Origin: a virus | Virus record (IMG/VR): IMGVR_UViG_3300017779_000056 | Span: 1 to 34,606 of that record | DNA length: 34,606 bases | Strand: one strand, 5' to 3' | In this document: positions 1-7,675 of the stretch, piece by piece | Numbering within the stretch: position 1 is the first letter of the stretch | Layout: every line of letters starts with the position of its first letter | Position numbers and translations under genes: made by a program | Notes under the pieces: model-generated | Databases searched by the model: none | What the model saw: only the letters and a program-made list of their open reading frames with translations | Told to the model about the DNA's origin: nothing

Positions 1-1
1 A

Positions 2-937
2 ATTGATGTTGACGAAAAATTAGATAAAATGTTAGCACTTGAAGGTCCATGGTTTCAATCCTCTTATAATATTTCTAAGCTTTTAATTGAAAAAGGTTAT
101 GTAAATAAAGGAATGAAACTTTATCGTGGTACTCAAGGTATGAGTAAAGTTTATGTTGGAAAAGACCTTGCATATAAAAACACAGGATATAAACCATTAA
201 AAGATGATAAATGGAATCCTGGAGATATATGGGCAGTGGTAGATGGATTTAATCATAAAAAAGAATTAGATATTTCTAACATTACTTCTTATAATAAATC
301 TATTTTAAAAGAATTTGCAAATAGAAGATTAGTAGGTATTTCATTAAAAGGACCAGAAGTAAAATATCCACCTCCATTAAAAGAATATAATAATCAAGTA
401 CCACCTGATATTGATTTACACAAATATATGGGTTGTAAATTAGAATCCGGTAGAGGAACTTATTGGTCAGCTAAAGGTGGACAAATAATATTTGATACTG
501 GAATCCTTACAGTAAAAGATAATACTGCAGGTGGAACTATTAAAGCAGAAATTAAAGGTAAAAACGCAAGAGGCGGTGGAATATCTTGGGGACCAATGCA
601 GGATTATGTACAAAGAGAAACAAGAAAGAAATTACCAGACCATGCATCGGGTATTAGAAAAATGGCCAAAAATATTGCAGATGGTAAAGAACGAGATATA
701 AAAGTTTATTATACATTATTTAATCACTTTTATAATAATACATCGTACGAAGAATTTAAAGAAGAACTTAAGCAAAAAGATTGGACTTGGATATCAGCAA
801 AATTAGCACTGAATTATCTTTGTTATTACATTGATAAATCAGGCGGTAGAACAGCAAACGCATTAGTTACACAATTTGTAAACTATGCTGGCTCGAAAGG
901 AGCCGAAAGTGCTGTCTATGTGAAAGCTGGTAAATAA
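2..937 (+). CDS. Conserved phage virion-associated protein, 5' end outside window
   Basis: The reading frame is open to the left edge, so the start lies upstream; the first in-window ATG at 29 is probably internal. About 310 residues are visible. The sequence contains a W-N-P-G-D-I-W-A-V segment that I associate with large uncharacterised structural or internal proteins of marine T4-like phages, followed by a mixed alpha/beta region and a Lys/Tyr-rich C-terminus. No catalytic motif is recognised. It overlaps the next gene by one base (TAATG), indicating translational coupling in the late virion operon. Function unknown; a head or internal protein is inference from context. Confidence 0.75.
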   Translation: MDVDEKLDKMLALEGPWFQSSYNISKLLIEKGYVNKGMKLYRGTQGMSKVYVGKDLAYKNTGYKPLKDDKWNPGDIWAVVDGFNHKKELDISNITSYNKSILKEFANRRLVGISLKGPEVKYPPPLKEYNNQVPPDIDLHKYMGCKLESGRGTYWSAKGGQIIFDTGILTVKDNTAGGTIKAEIKGKNARGGGISWGPMQDYVQRETRKKLPDHASGIRKMAKNIADGKERDIKVYYTLFNHFYNNTSYEEFKEELKQKDWTWISAKLALNYLCYYIDKSGGRTANALVTQFVNYAGSKGAESAVYVKAGK

Positions 938-1542
938 TGAAATATTTGATATTGGCTTCGGGTCGTGATGGCTCTACACAATTACTTCATGCAATACATG
1001 AAAGATTAGAAAGCCAAAATATGGCTGAACCATATCAAAAGGTAAGTGAACCATATAACTATGATTTAGGTGTAAAAACCGATTTTATGAGAAGAAACAT
1101 AGTTGTAAAATGTATAGTTAATAAGTTTCATATACCTGAAAGTTGGAGTCCAGAAGATGGCGAAGCAACCGATTTTTTTACAGGATTTGCTTTAAACTTT
1201 GATAAAACTATATTAATTAGAAGAAAAAACAAAGGTGAAAGATTATATTCTGCTTTACATGCACATAAACATGATACATGGGAAGGTGAATATAAACAGA
1301 AGCCAATAACATTAAACAGTAATAATTTAACTAATGAGATTGACGATTTTATAGATGCTGAAATTATAGCATATGAATTATCAAAATCGTTTTTAACAAT
1401 TTATATGGAAGATTTATATACAGAAGACAAAGAGTTATCACAGAAAACTTGGAACAAAATATTTCCAAAAGAACCTGTACAATTATTCGAAAGTATGTAT
1501 AATAAATACTTTGATATAAAACATAAAAAAGGTAAAGTATGA
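937..1542 (+). CDS. Sulfotransferase-like protein
   Basis: The protein has 201 residues. The N-terminus L-I-L-A-S-G-R-D-G-S-T-Q-L-L (residues 4-17) matches the phosphate-binding loop of PAPS-dependent sulfotransferases, which typically reads R-x-G-S-T-x-L directly after a first beta strand. A later I-L-I-R-R-K-N-K segment fits the 3'-phosphate binding region. By family these enzymes move a sulfuryl group from PAPS to a hydroxyl or amine; the substrate here is unknown. The start overlaps the preceding stop (TAATG) and the end overlaps the next start (ATGA), so it belongs to the virion operon. A kinase-like P-loop protein is the main alternative. Confidence 0.6.
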   Translation: MKYLILASGRDGSTQLLHAIHERLESQNMAEPYQKVSEPYNYDLGVKTDFMRRNIVVKCIVNKFHIPESWSPEDGEATDFFTGFALNFDKTILIRRKNKGERLYSALHAHKHDTWEGEYKQKPITLNSNNLTNEIDDFIDAEIIAYELSKSFLTIYMEDLYTEDKELSQKTWNKIFPKEPVQLFESMYNKYFDIKHKKGKV

Positions 1543-2774
1543 AGAAATTTACAAATTATCTAGCTGAGTCAAAAAATACACACATGACTCACATAGAAGA
1601 TTTAATCCTTGACGGAGGAGTCAAGGGAGCCCGCCAAGCTATCCAAGCGCTTAGGTCACTGAGGGATATGTTAGCAGGTAGCACGAAATCACCTGTAGAT
1701 GTTACTGTTAAATGGGACGGGGCTCCCGCCGTATTCGCAGGAATTGACCCATCAGATGGCCAGTTCTTTGTTGCTAAAAAAGGAATCTTTAATAAGAATC
1801 CTAAAATCTATAAGAATCATGATGATATCAAAGAAGATACATCTGGTGATTTACAGAAGAAACTTATATTAGCATTTGATAACTTAAAAGGATTAGGAAT
1901 CACAGGGGTTATCCAAGGTGACTTTATGTTTGAACGAAAAGACTTAAAGAAGGAAACAATTAATGGAATTCCGCATATCACTTTCCACCCTAATACTATT
2001 GTTTACGCTGTACCTACTAACAATGATGTCGCTAAAAGCATCATGGCAGCAAAGATTGGAATCGTGTGGCACACAACTTATTCAGGAGCAACATTTGAAA
2101 CAATGAGTGCTGAGTTTGGAAAAGAAATTGTACCAAAACTTAAAAAATCAAAGGATGTTTGGATGGTTGATGCTGTATTACCAGACCTTTCAGGCACAGC
2201 AACATTAACAGCAAACGACACAAAGGTATTATCAACTAAACTCTCAGCTGCTGGAAAAATGTTCCAAAAAATTCAAGGTAATGTATTAAAAGAAATAGAA
2301 TCAAATAAAGAATTAAATTTAATCATTAATGTATATAATAACCGTATGGTCAGACAGGGCCAAAGAATTAAAGATACTAAAAAACATGCTACTGGTTTAA
2401 TTATGTTTGTAAGAGACAGATATGCCAAAGAAATTGATAAGCGAAGTTCACAAAAAGGTAAAGATGTACAAATTAAGAAACGGGACGAATTAGTAAATTT
2501 CTTTGACAAAAGTAACCTTAAACAGTTACAGATGATATTTGATTTACAAAATTTAGTGGTAGATAGCAAATTAATTCTTATAAATAAACTAAACAAACTT
2601 TCAAAGATAGGAACGTTTGTTAAAACGACATCCGGATTTAAAGTAACCAACCCCGAAGGTTTTGTTGCTATAGATAGAATGGAAGGTGGAGCTGTTAAAT
2701 TAGTAGATAGATTAGAATTTTCTGCTAATAATTTCAGCAAAGATATTATAAAAGGTTGGGATAATCCTAACTAA
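1539..2774 (+). CDS. Ligase-like nucleotidyltransferase with capsid-targeting N-terminus
   Basis: The protein has 411 residues. Residues 1-11 (MKKFTNYLAES) resemble the T4 capsid-targeting peptide with an L-x-E prohead-protease site. V-K-W-D-G-A-P at 57-63 has the KxDG form of motif I of ATP-dependent DNA/RNA ligases and capping enzymes, making K58 the candidate adenylated lysine. An F-V-A-K-K-G block (about 77-82) and a G-V-I-Q-G-D-F block (about 126-132) follow at plausible motif spacing. Related proteins are common in marine T4-like phages as an uncharacterised DUF (I recall DUF6267). The start overlaps the sulfotransferase stop. The ligase-fold assignment rests on motifs and is not certain. 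Confidence 0.65.
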   Translation: MKKFTNYLAESKNTHMTHIEDLILDGGVKGARQAIQALRSLRDMLAGSTKSPVDVTVKWDGAPAVFAGIDPSDGQFFVAKKGIFNKNPKIYKNHDDIKEDTSGDLQKKLILAFDNLKGLGITGVIQGDFMFERKDLKKETINGIPHITFHPNTIVYAVPTNNDVAKSIMAAKIGIVWHTTYSGATFETMSAEFGKEIVPKLKKSKDVWMVDAVLPDLSGTATLTANDTKVLSTKLSAAGKMFQKIQGNVLKEIESNKELNLIINVYNNRMVRQGQRIKDTKKHATGLIMFVRDRYAKEIDKRSSQKGKDVQIKKRDELVNFFDKSNLKQLQMIFDLQNLVVDSKLILINKLNKLSKIGTFVKTTSGFKVTNPEGFVAIDRMEGGAVKLVDRLEFSANNFSKDIIKGWDNPN

Positions 2775-2790
2775 ATGGGAACCGAGGATA

Positions 2791-4158
2791 ATGGAAATAA
2801 AAAGTTTTAGCGATTATATCGTTGAATCCACAAAAGAAGTAACATTTGTTTTTGGTAGGTTTAATCCACCTACTATAGGACATGAAAAGTTATTTGACAC
2901 TTTGAAAAAATTGTCTAGAGGCGGTGCATATCGCATATACGCTTCAAAATCTCAAGACCCAAAAAAGAATCCACTAACATTTAAAGATAAAGTTAAGTTT
3001 ATGCGTAAGCTTTTCCCTAAACACGGAAGAGCAATTATGGCAGATGCTGATGTCAGAACAGTTTTAGACATTGCTGTTAAATTATACGACCAAGGATTTA
3101 CAAAAGTATCCATGGTTGCTGGCTCAGATAGAATTAAAGAGTTTGAAACACTATTAAATAAATATAATGGAGTATCTTCTCGACATGGCTTTTACCAATT
3201 TGAAGGTGTAATTAAAGTCTTATCTGCTGGGGAAAGAGACCCAGATGCAGAAGGCGTAAGTGGAATGTCAGCTTCAAAATTAAGATTATTTGCTTCTCAA
3301 GGCGATGTAACTAATTTTTCAAAAGGTATTCCATCAGCAAATACACAAGTTGTAAATGATTTATACCTTGCTATCAGAAAAGGTATGGGATTAAAGAAAG
3401 AATCTGTAAGGCGACATATTGAATTACCTACAGTATCTGAAACAAGAGAAGAATATGTTGAAGGTAATATCTTTAATGAAGGCGAACCAGTAAGAATTAA
3501 AGAAACAAAAGAACAAGGTATTATCTTACATAAAGGTAGTAATTACTTATTAGTATCTTTAAAAGAAGGTAGAAAAAGAGTTTGGTTAGAATCAGTAGAA
3601 TCTATGGCAGGTGAATTAGGAACCGATAAATTAACTAAATCATATTTAGATGCTACACCCTTTGCAAAAATCGTAAAAGACGAAAAAGAAAAAATGACTG
3701 TAAAGGATAAGATTAAAAAATCAGATTATTATAAAGGTTTAGCAAAGTCCACAAATAAAAAGAGACATGCACAATTTGCCAAGCAGTCTAAAATGGACGA
3801 TGATAACCCAGCAGCTTATAAACCAGCTCCTGGCGATAAGGACGCTAAAACAAAGCCGTCTAAACATACGAAGAAATATAAACAAATGTACGGAGAACAT
3901 TTTACATTTGAAGATTATATGATTGAAGATAAAGGTAGTGCTAAAAAGGCTCTACAGAAAAAGGCAGACAAATCAGGAATGCCTTATGCTATATTAAAGA
4001 AAGTTTTTGATAGAGGAGTTGCAGCATGGAGAACTGGCCATAAACCAGGGACTACTCCAATCCAATGGGGATTAGCAAGAGTTAATTCCTTCGTAACAAA
4101 ATCAAGTGGAACATGGGGTAAAGCAGATGCTGACCTTGCAAAACAAGTAAGAGGATAA
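2791..4158 (+). CDS. Cytidylyltransferase-fold protein with capsid-targeting N-terminus and DUF5824-like C-terminus
   Basis: The protein has 455 residues. It starts MEIKSFSDYIVES, a capsid-targeting-like peptide ending in I-V-E. G-R-F-N-P-P-T-I-G-H (22-31) is the nucleotide-binding HxGH-type signature of the adenylyl/cytidylyltransferase superfamily, and S-G-M-S-A-S-K-L-R (about 158-166) corresponds to the C-terminal ISSTxxR-like motif. A Lys-rich linker follows. The last 90 residues hold a conserved block (G-M-P-Y-A-I-L-K; A-W-R-T-G-H-K-P-G; F-V-T-K-S-S-G-T-W-G) that I recognise as DUF5824-like. Just before it lies FTFEDYMIED, a second capsid-targeting-like stretch, so this may be a fusion. 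Substrate unknown. Confidence 0.75.
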   Translation: MEIKSFSDYIVESTKEVTFVFGRFNPPTIGHEKLFDTLKKLSRGGAYRIYASKSQDPKKNPLTFKDKVKFMRKLFPKHGRAIMADADVRTVLDIAVKLYDQGFTKVSMVAGSDRIKEFETLLNKYNGVSSRHGFYQFEGVIKVLSAGERDPDAEGVSGMSASKLRLFASQGDVTNFSKGIPSANTQVVNDLYLAIRKGMGLKKESVRRHIELPTVSETREEYVEGNIFNEGEPVRIKETKEQGIILHKGSNYLLVSLKEGRKRVWLESVESMAGELGTDKLTKSYLDATPFAKIVKDEKEKMTVKDKIKKSDYYKGLAKSTNKKRHAQFAKQSKMDDDNPAAYKPAPGDKDAKTKPSKHTKKYKQMYGEHFTFEDYMIEDKGSAKKALQKKADKSGMPYAILKKVFDRGVAAWRTGHKPGTTPIQWGLARVNSFVTKSSGTWGKADADLAKQVRG

Positions 4159-4161
4159 AAA

Positions 4162-4968
4162 ATGAATTTTAAAGAATTAAGAGAAAAATATAGAAGCAAA
4201 TATCCAGCGTCTTTGGTATCAGCTGCTGTAAAAATCGCTATAGATATGGCTGGGAATATGACCGGTGCATATAAAAAAATCGAAAACATGAAGCGCGGAT
4301 TGGGCGATGACCCTATCGTAAAAGATGCTTTAAGAATGGCCAATGAATCTGTTGAAGAAGGAACAATGGCTATTGGTATTAAAGATAGAGACCCAAAGGA
4401 AAGAGCAAAAGCACAAGCACAACTGAAAGTATTGTTAAAGAAAATTGGTAATAAGAAAGTAGGTTCTAAAGAGGGTCAAGACTTTGATGATAAATTGGAT
4501 TACGACATATTGTCAGACGATGAATTAGCAGATGAATTTGCAAATCCAAAAAACAAAAATATGAAAGTCAAAGACTTATTAAAGAAACATTCAAAAAGAC
4601 TCAATGTTAATTTTGATGAATCTGTTGAAGAAGGTATGTCACCAGCTGACAAGAAGAAAAGACTTGAAATGATTAAAAAGGCTGTTGAAAAATTAAATGC
4701 TAAAAACGATGCAAAAGCAAAAGCTGATTTTCTTAAACAAATGAAAGATATGGTAGATGAAGAAGTATTAAACGAATTAAACTTTTCATACGCTTTCTTT
4801 GATAAAGCTGATTTAAACAGATATATGGTAAAAGCATTAAAGGTAAAAGGACTAACTGTTATTGATAGTGAAAAACAGGCAGGTGGACACTATACAGTTA
4901 GAGTTAAAGCTGATGATAAAAAAATCATTGCGAAATCTAATTCACTTGCATTACAGGCAATGTCATAA
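4162..4968 (+). CDS. Putative internal head protein with repeated ESVEEG linkers
   Basis: The protein has 268 residues and is highly charged. It starts MNFKELREK, which fits the capsid-targeting pattern (L-R-E). The acidic linker E-S-V-E-E-G occurs twice, near residues 63 and 154, and D-E-E-V-L-N-E near 195. These linkers separate Lys/Ala-rich helical segments from a compact C-terminal domain (about 200-268) of alternating strands and helices. The layout suggests a protein cut into pieces by the prohead protease, as T4 core proteins are, but that is inference. Three bases separate it from the upstream gene and it overlaps the next start by one base. No enzymatic motif is seen. Confidence 0.65.
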   Translation: MNFKELREKYRSKYPASLVSAAVKIAIDMAGNMTGAYKKIENMKRGLGDDPIVKDALRMANESVEEGTMAIGIKDRDPKERAKAQAQLKVLLKKIGNKKVGSKEGQDFDDKLDYDILSDDELADEFANPKNKNMKVKDLLKKHSKRLNVNFDESVEEGMSPADKKKRLEMIKKAVEKLNAKNDAKAKADFLKQMKDMVDEEVLNELNFSYAFFDKADLNRYMVKALKVKGLTVIDSEKQAGGHYTVRVKADDKKIIAKSNSLALQAMS

Positions 4969-5789
4969 TGAAAAATTTTAAACAACTCAGAAACGACCTA
5001 TCAGAAAATTATAATCAAGACTTAACTCTTGCTACTAAGAATATAGCAAGGCTTTCTAATAAAGAAAGCGGTCAAGATAAGAAAGACTATCAGGCAGTAT
5101 CTAGAGCTCTTGCTCAAGGTAACCTCGGTGCAGTTAAGAAAGTAATTAAAGGTATTTCAACAAAAGAAATACAAGCTGATATATTAAACGTCCTCGTAGG
5201 TTATAACGACCTAATTGCTAAAATGTATCCTAAAGCAATGTCAGGTGGAAAATTTAAAAGTGGCATGACCGTAGATAAAATGGTTAAAGAAGATGCAGAA
5301 ACAATTGAAGAAGTAATGTCGCTCGATAGATTAAAAAAGAAGTTTAAAAGAGACATTGATAACTATAATAAAAGAAATAAAGACTTGCCAAAAAACGTAG
5401 AGAAGGCACTTCAAATGTTTGCTATTAAAAATGGTGAAATTAAAACTGATGACCCAGAAGAATTTGACGATTGGTTAATGCAAAATATTGAAGAAGCTAC
5501 TATTGAAGAAGCAAGAATGCCTATGTACAAACAAACTAAGTTTGAAGGTAAAGAGTTCGATAGAAAGAAAGAAATTAAAAGTTTAAAGAACATGCAAAAA
5601 GCACTTCATAAACTCGCAAAGATGCAAGATGATATGCAATACACTGCAGAAACGGGTGGAACTAGTAAAGACGGAAATCCAAATGCAATTTATCAAGCTC
5701 TAGTAGAATGTGAATGGGCACTATTTGCATACATGGGTGGTATCGAAAGAGGTAAATGGGACGGTACTATAGACATGGATAGAGATTAA
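4968..5789 (+). CDS. Putative internal head protein
   Basis: The protein has 273 residues. It starts MKNFKQLRNDLSEN, a capsid-targeting-like peptide with an L-S-E site. The rest is Lys/Glu-rich and mostly helical, with acidic breaks (A-E-T-I-E-E-V; I-E-E-A-T-I-E-E-A) near residues 110 and 175 that resemble the linkers of the upstream protein and could be protease sites. The C-terminal 60 residues form a more hydrophobic conserved-looking domain (ALVECEWALFAYMGG). It is coupled to the upstream gene by a TAATG overlap. Not recognised beyond this. Confidence 0.6.
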   Translation: MKNFKQLRNDLSENYNQDLTLATKNIARLSNKESGQDKKDYQAVSRALAQGNLGAVKKVIKGISTKEIQADILNVLVGYNDLIAKMYPKAMSGGKFKSGMTVDKMVKEDAETIEEVMSLDRLKKKFKRDIDNYNKRNKDLPKNVEKALQMFAIKNGEIKTDDPEEFDDWLMQNIEEATIEEARMPMYKQTKFEGKEFDRKKEIKSLKNMQKALHKLAKMQDDMQYTAETGGTSKDGNPNAIYQALVECEWALFAYMGGIERGKWDGTIDMDRD

Positions 5790-5790
5790 A

Positions 5791-6120
5791 TTGAAAGACT
5801 TTAAGGAATTTAGAGAAAATAAAGGACCATGCTGGGACGGCTATGTACAAGTTGGTACAAAGATGAAGAACGGCAAAAAGGTTCCTAATTGTGTTCCTAA
5901 AGAAGAAGTAGAAGAAGCACCTTTGGTAATGAACGACCTTGATATGGCATCTACACTATTCAAAGATATCAAAGATAAAATGATGAAAAACAATAGGCAA
6001 AAGAATAGAGAGAAAAACTGGCCAATGCTTCAGCAACTTGCTTCAATGGCTGGGTTTGGTATAACTAAAAAGGGTCAATCCAAGGAAAAATCGTTCAGAT
6101 ACGATTTAAAGAAAAAGTAA
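5791..6120 (+). CDS. Small capsid-targeting-type protein, TTG start
   Basis: The protein has 109 residues. The TTG start at 5791 lies one base after the previous stop and gives the N-terminus (L)KDFKEFREN, matching the capsid-targeting pattern of its neighbours; no in-frame ATG occurs before this motif is passed. Residues 12-36 contain the G-P-C-W-D-G-Y-x-Q-V-G-x-K block followed by V-P-N-C-V-P, a short motif that recurs in many phage head-associated proteins. An acidic E-E-V-E-E-A linker precedes a basic C-terminal half. Function unknown. Confidence 0.6.
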   Translation: MKDFKEFRENKGPCWDGYVQVGTKMKNGKKVPNCVPKEEVEEAPLVMNDLDMASTLFKDIKDKMMKNNRQKNREKNWPMLQQLASMAGFGITKKGQSKEKSFRYDLKKK

Positions 6121-6473
6121 TGAAAACATTTAAAGTATTTACAGTAGAGTCAGTCGAAAAAGCAAAAAAGGCTATACAAAAAGCAAAGTATTACGATAAG
6201 GGTTGGAGCCCTGATTTCGATAAAGGTGGCTCAGCAAAAGGCGATTGGGCGAAAGCGCATATTGATTTATACAATACAAAAGGCGGTGAAAAAATCATCG
6301 ATAAAATTGCTAAGAAACATAAAGAATTAAAAGTTGTTAAAATTAGTCGTGAAGAAATTCAAGTTATTGGAAGCTCAAAAGCTATAGCAGACCTGAAAAA
6401 AGAATACGGCCAAAATCAAAAGAAAGCCAAAGATAGCAATTGGGAAAAAAGAGTTTGGAGTGCCAAAATATGA
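6120..6473 (+). CDS. Small capsid-targeting-type basic protein
   Basis: The protein has 117 residues and is strongly basic. It starts MKTFKVFTVES, which fits the capsid-targeting pattern with V-E before the presumed cut. It then has Lys-rich helices and a short beta-like segment (KVVKISREEIQVIGSSKAI) that resembles domain ends in neighbouring proteins. The start overlaps the upstream stop by one base, and the end overlaps the next ATG by four bases (ATGA). No known motif. Confidence 0.55.
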   Translation: MKTFKVFTVESVEKAKKAIQKAKYYDKGWSPDFDKGGSAKGDWAKAHIDLYNTKGGEKIIDKIAKKHKELKVVKISREEIQVIGSSKAIADLKKEYGQNQKKAKDSNWEKRVWSAKI

Positions 6474-6754
6474 TGGGTAGTAGACCATATATCGGATTTA
6501 AAGCTTTTTATGCAATGGCAACTGAAGAAGATTTACCTAATGAAGGTAAGAACAAAGGTGAATCTTGGGAAGATGGATTTAAAAGAAGAGTTGTAAAAAC
6601 AACAAAACCTGACCATAAAGAAGATGGTTATAATTGGAGAATTAAAGGTAAGGATAGAGAAGAAGTTACCATTAAGCTATATAAAAAGAAACCCGATTAT
6701 AAAGAATTTGTAAAACAAATGAAAAGAGTAGCAGGACACGAGTTCGGTGGATAA
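6470..6754 (+). CDS. Small basic hypothetical virion protein
   Basis: The product has 94 residues from the ATG at 6470, which overlaps the upstream TGA. An in-frame ATG at 6440 exists, but the coupled ATGATG at 6470 fits the operon better. The N-terminus (MMGSRPYIGFKAFYAMATEE) is a looser version of the capsid-targeting pattern, with an aromatic-rich amphipathic helix followed by A-T-E-E. The remainder is Lys-rich. It overlaps the next gene by eight bases. Confidence 0.5.
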   Translation: MMGSRPYIGFKAFYAMATEEDLPNEGKNKGESWEDGFKRRVVKTTKPDHKEDGYNWRIKGKDREEVTIKLYKKKPDYKEFVKQMKRVAGHEFGG

Positions 6755-7115
6755 ATTTTTAAATTACATCGAAGAAAGATTTGGAATCTATGAGGGATTA
6801 ACAGTTCCTTTAGAACAACCTATGATTGAGGGACCAGAGCCAGAGTTAAATAAACCAAGCAGAAGCTCAGGACCAAAGAAATATGTTGTATATGTTAAAA
6901 ATCCTAAAACAGGAAACGTAAAGAAAATTAATTTTGGCGACGAAAAAGGAGGGTTAACCTCTAAAATAAACGATAGAGACGCGGCAAGAAATTTCGCATC
7001 TCGTCATAACTGCGATACTAAAACGGATAAGCTATCACCAGGATACTGGTCATGTAGATTACCAAAGTATGCAAAGGATTTAGGGCTAAAAGGCGGTGGA
7101 AACTATTTTTGGTAA
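6747..7115 (+). CDS. Capsid-targeting-type hypothetical protein, GTG start
   Basis: The protein has 122 residues with a GTG start at 6747 inside the end of the upstream gene. The N-terminus (V)DKFLNYIEER fits the capsid-targeting pattern with I-E-E, which supports this start. A Pro-rich linker leads to a compact domain (about 45-120) containing R-N-F-A-S-R-H-N-C-D and G-Y-W-S-C-R-L-P-K-Y-A-K, a C/W-bearing block I associate with proteins of marine T4-like phages. Function unknown. Confidence 0.55.
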   Translation: MDKFLNYIEERFGIYEGLTVPLEQPMIEGPEPELNKPSRSSGPKKYVVYVKNPKTGNVKKINFGDEKGGLTSKINDRDAARNFASRHNCDTKTDKLSPGYWSCRLPKYAKDLGLKGGGNYFW

Positions 7116-7389
7116 AAAACCATATTGGGAAGAAGGTGATATAAGAACCTTTGACCTACAAAGTGATGATGCTGAATATGTTTGGCATCGTGATTTTGAA
7201 GATAGAGAAATCGAAGTTCTGGAAGGTGAAGGATGGCAATTTCAAATAGAAAATTGTCTCCCATGGTTGTTAAAGAAAGGAATGGTATTTGATATTAAAA
7301 AATTCGAATATCATAGATTAATAAAGGGGGTTACCCCATTAAAATGTAGGGTTTATTTATATGGCAACGGCAGCAGAGCAACGAACTGA
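7096..7389 (+). CDS. Small conserved beta-rich (cupin-like) protein, GTG start
   Basis: The product has 97 residues from a GTG at 7096, overlapping the upstream gene by 20 bases. The sequence alternates strands and turns: VWHRDFEDREIEVLEGEGW, then MVFDIKKFEYHRLIKG and a closing C-R-V-Y-L-Y-G strand. The two His-bearing strands and Gly turns suggest a small double-stranded beta-helix, but the fold is inference. The 3' end overlaps the next gene by 29 bases. Confidence 0.5.
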   Translation: METIFGKKPYWEEGDIRTFDLQSDDAEYVWHRDFEDREIEVLEGEGWQFQIENCLPWLLKKGMVFDIKKFEYHRLIKGVTPLKCRVYLYGNGSRATN

Positions 7390-7660
7390 ACAAGCTAATC
7401 GATTAGATAGAATCGAAAAGAAAATTGATATAATGCAAGATGCGATTGTAGCCTTAGCTCGAGCTGAGGAAAAAATCACCACGTTGACCGATTTTGGTAA
7501 ACAACAAGGAGAACAAATCCTAGCTCTTATAAATAGAGTTGATAGGTTAGAAGACTTAGTTAGAAGTAATGCTAGCACAGTCTCAGTAATTAACAAAATA
7601 TTCTGGGTAGTCATTGCGGCGGCAGCCACTGGGATTACAGGAATGCTTTTTATGCATTAA
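7361..7660 (+). CDS. Coiled-coil protein with C-terminal membrane anchor
   Basis: The protein has 99 residues. Residues 8-75 carry heptad-like spacing (R-L-D-R-I-E-K-K-I-D-I-M) typical of a coiled coil; residues 77-97 are a hydrophobic segment (IFWVVIAAAATGITGMLFM) ending two residues before the stop. Small proteins of this design in T4-like phages are often unassigned and sometimes proposed as holin or membrane-adaptor proteins; nothing here decides that. The ATG is preceded by AGGG. Confidence 0.65.
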   Translation: MATAAEQRTEQANRLDRIEKKIDIMQDAIVALARAEEKITTLTDFGKQQGEQILALINRVDRLEDLVRSNASTVSVINKIFWVVIAAAATGITGMLFMH

Positions 7661-7675
7661 TAGGAGAATTTAAAA

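Noticed and set aside
2273-2740. Antisense open frame of 155 residues inside the ligase-like gene
   Set aside because: The composition (Leu/Ser/Ile/Asn) is that of a shadow of an AT-rich coding strand, and all supported genes here run on the + strand.
7327-7337. GGGG-TTA-CCCC hairpin
   Set aside because: It is inside a coding sequence and has no T-run after it, so it does not look like a terminator.
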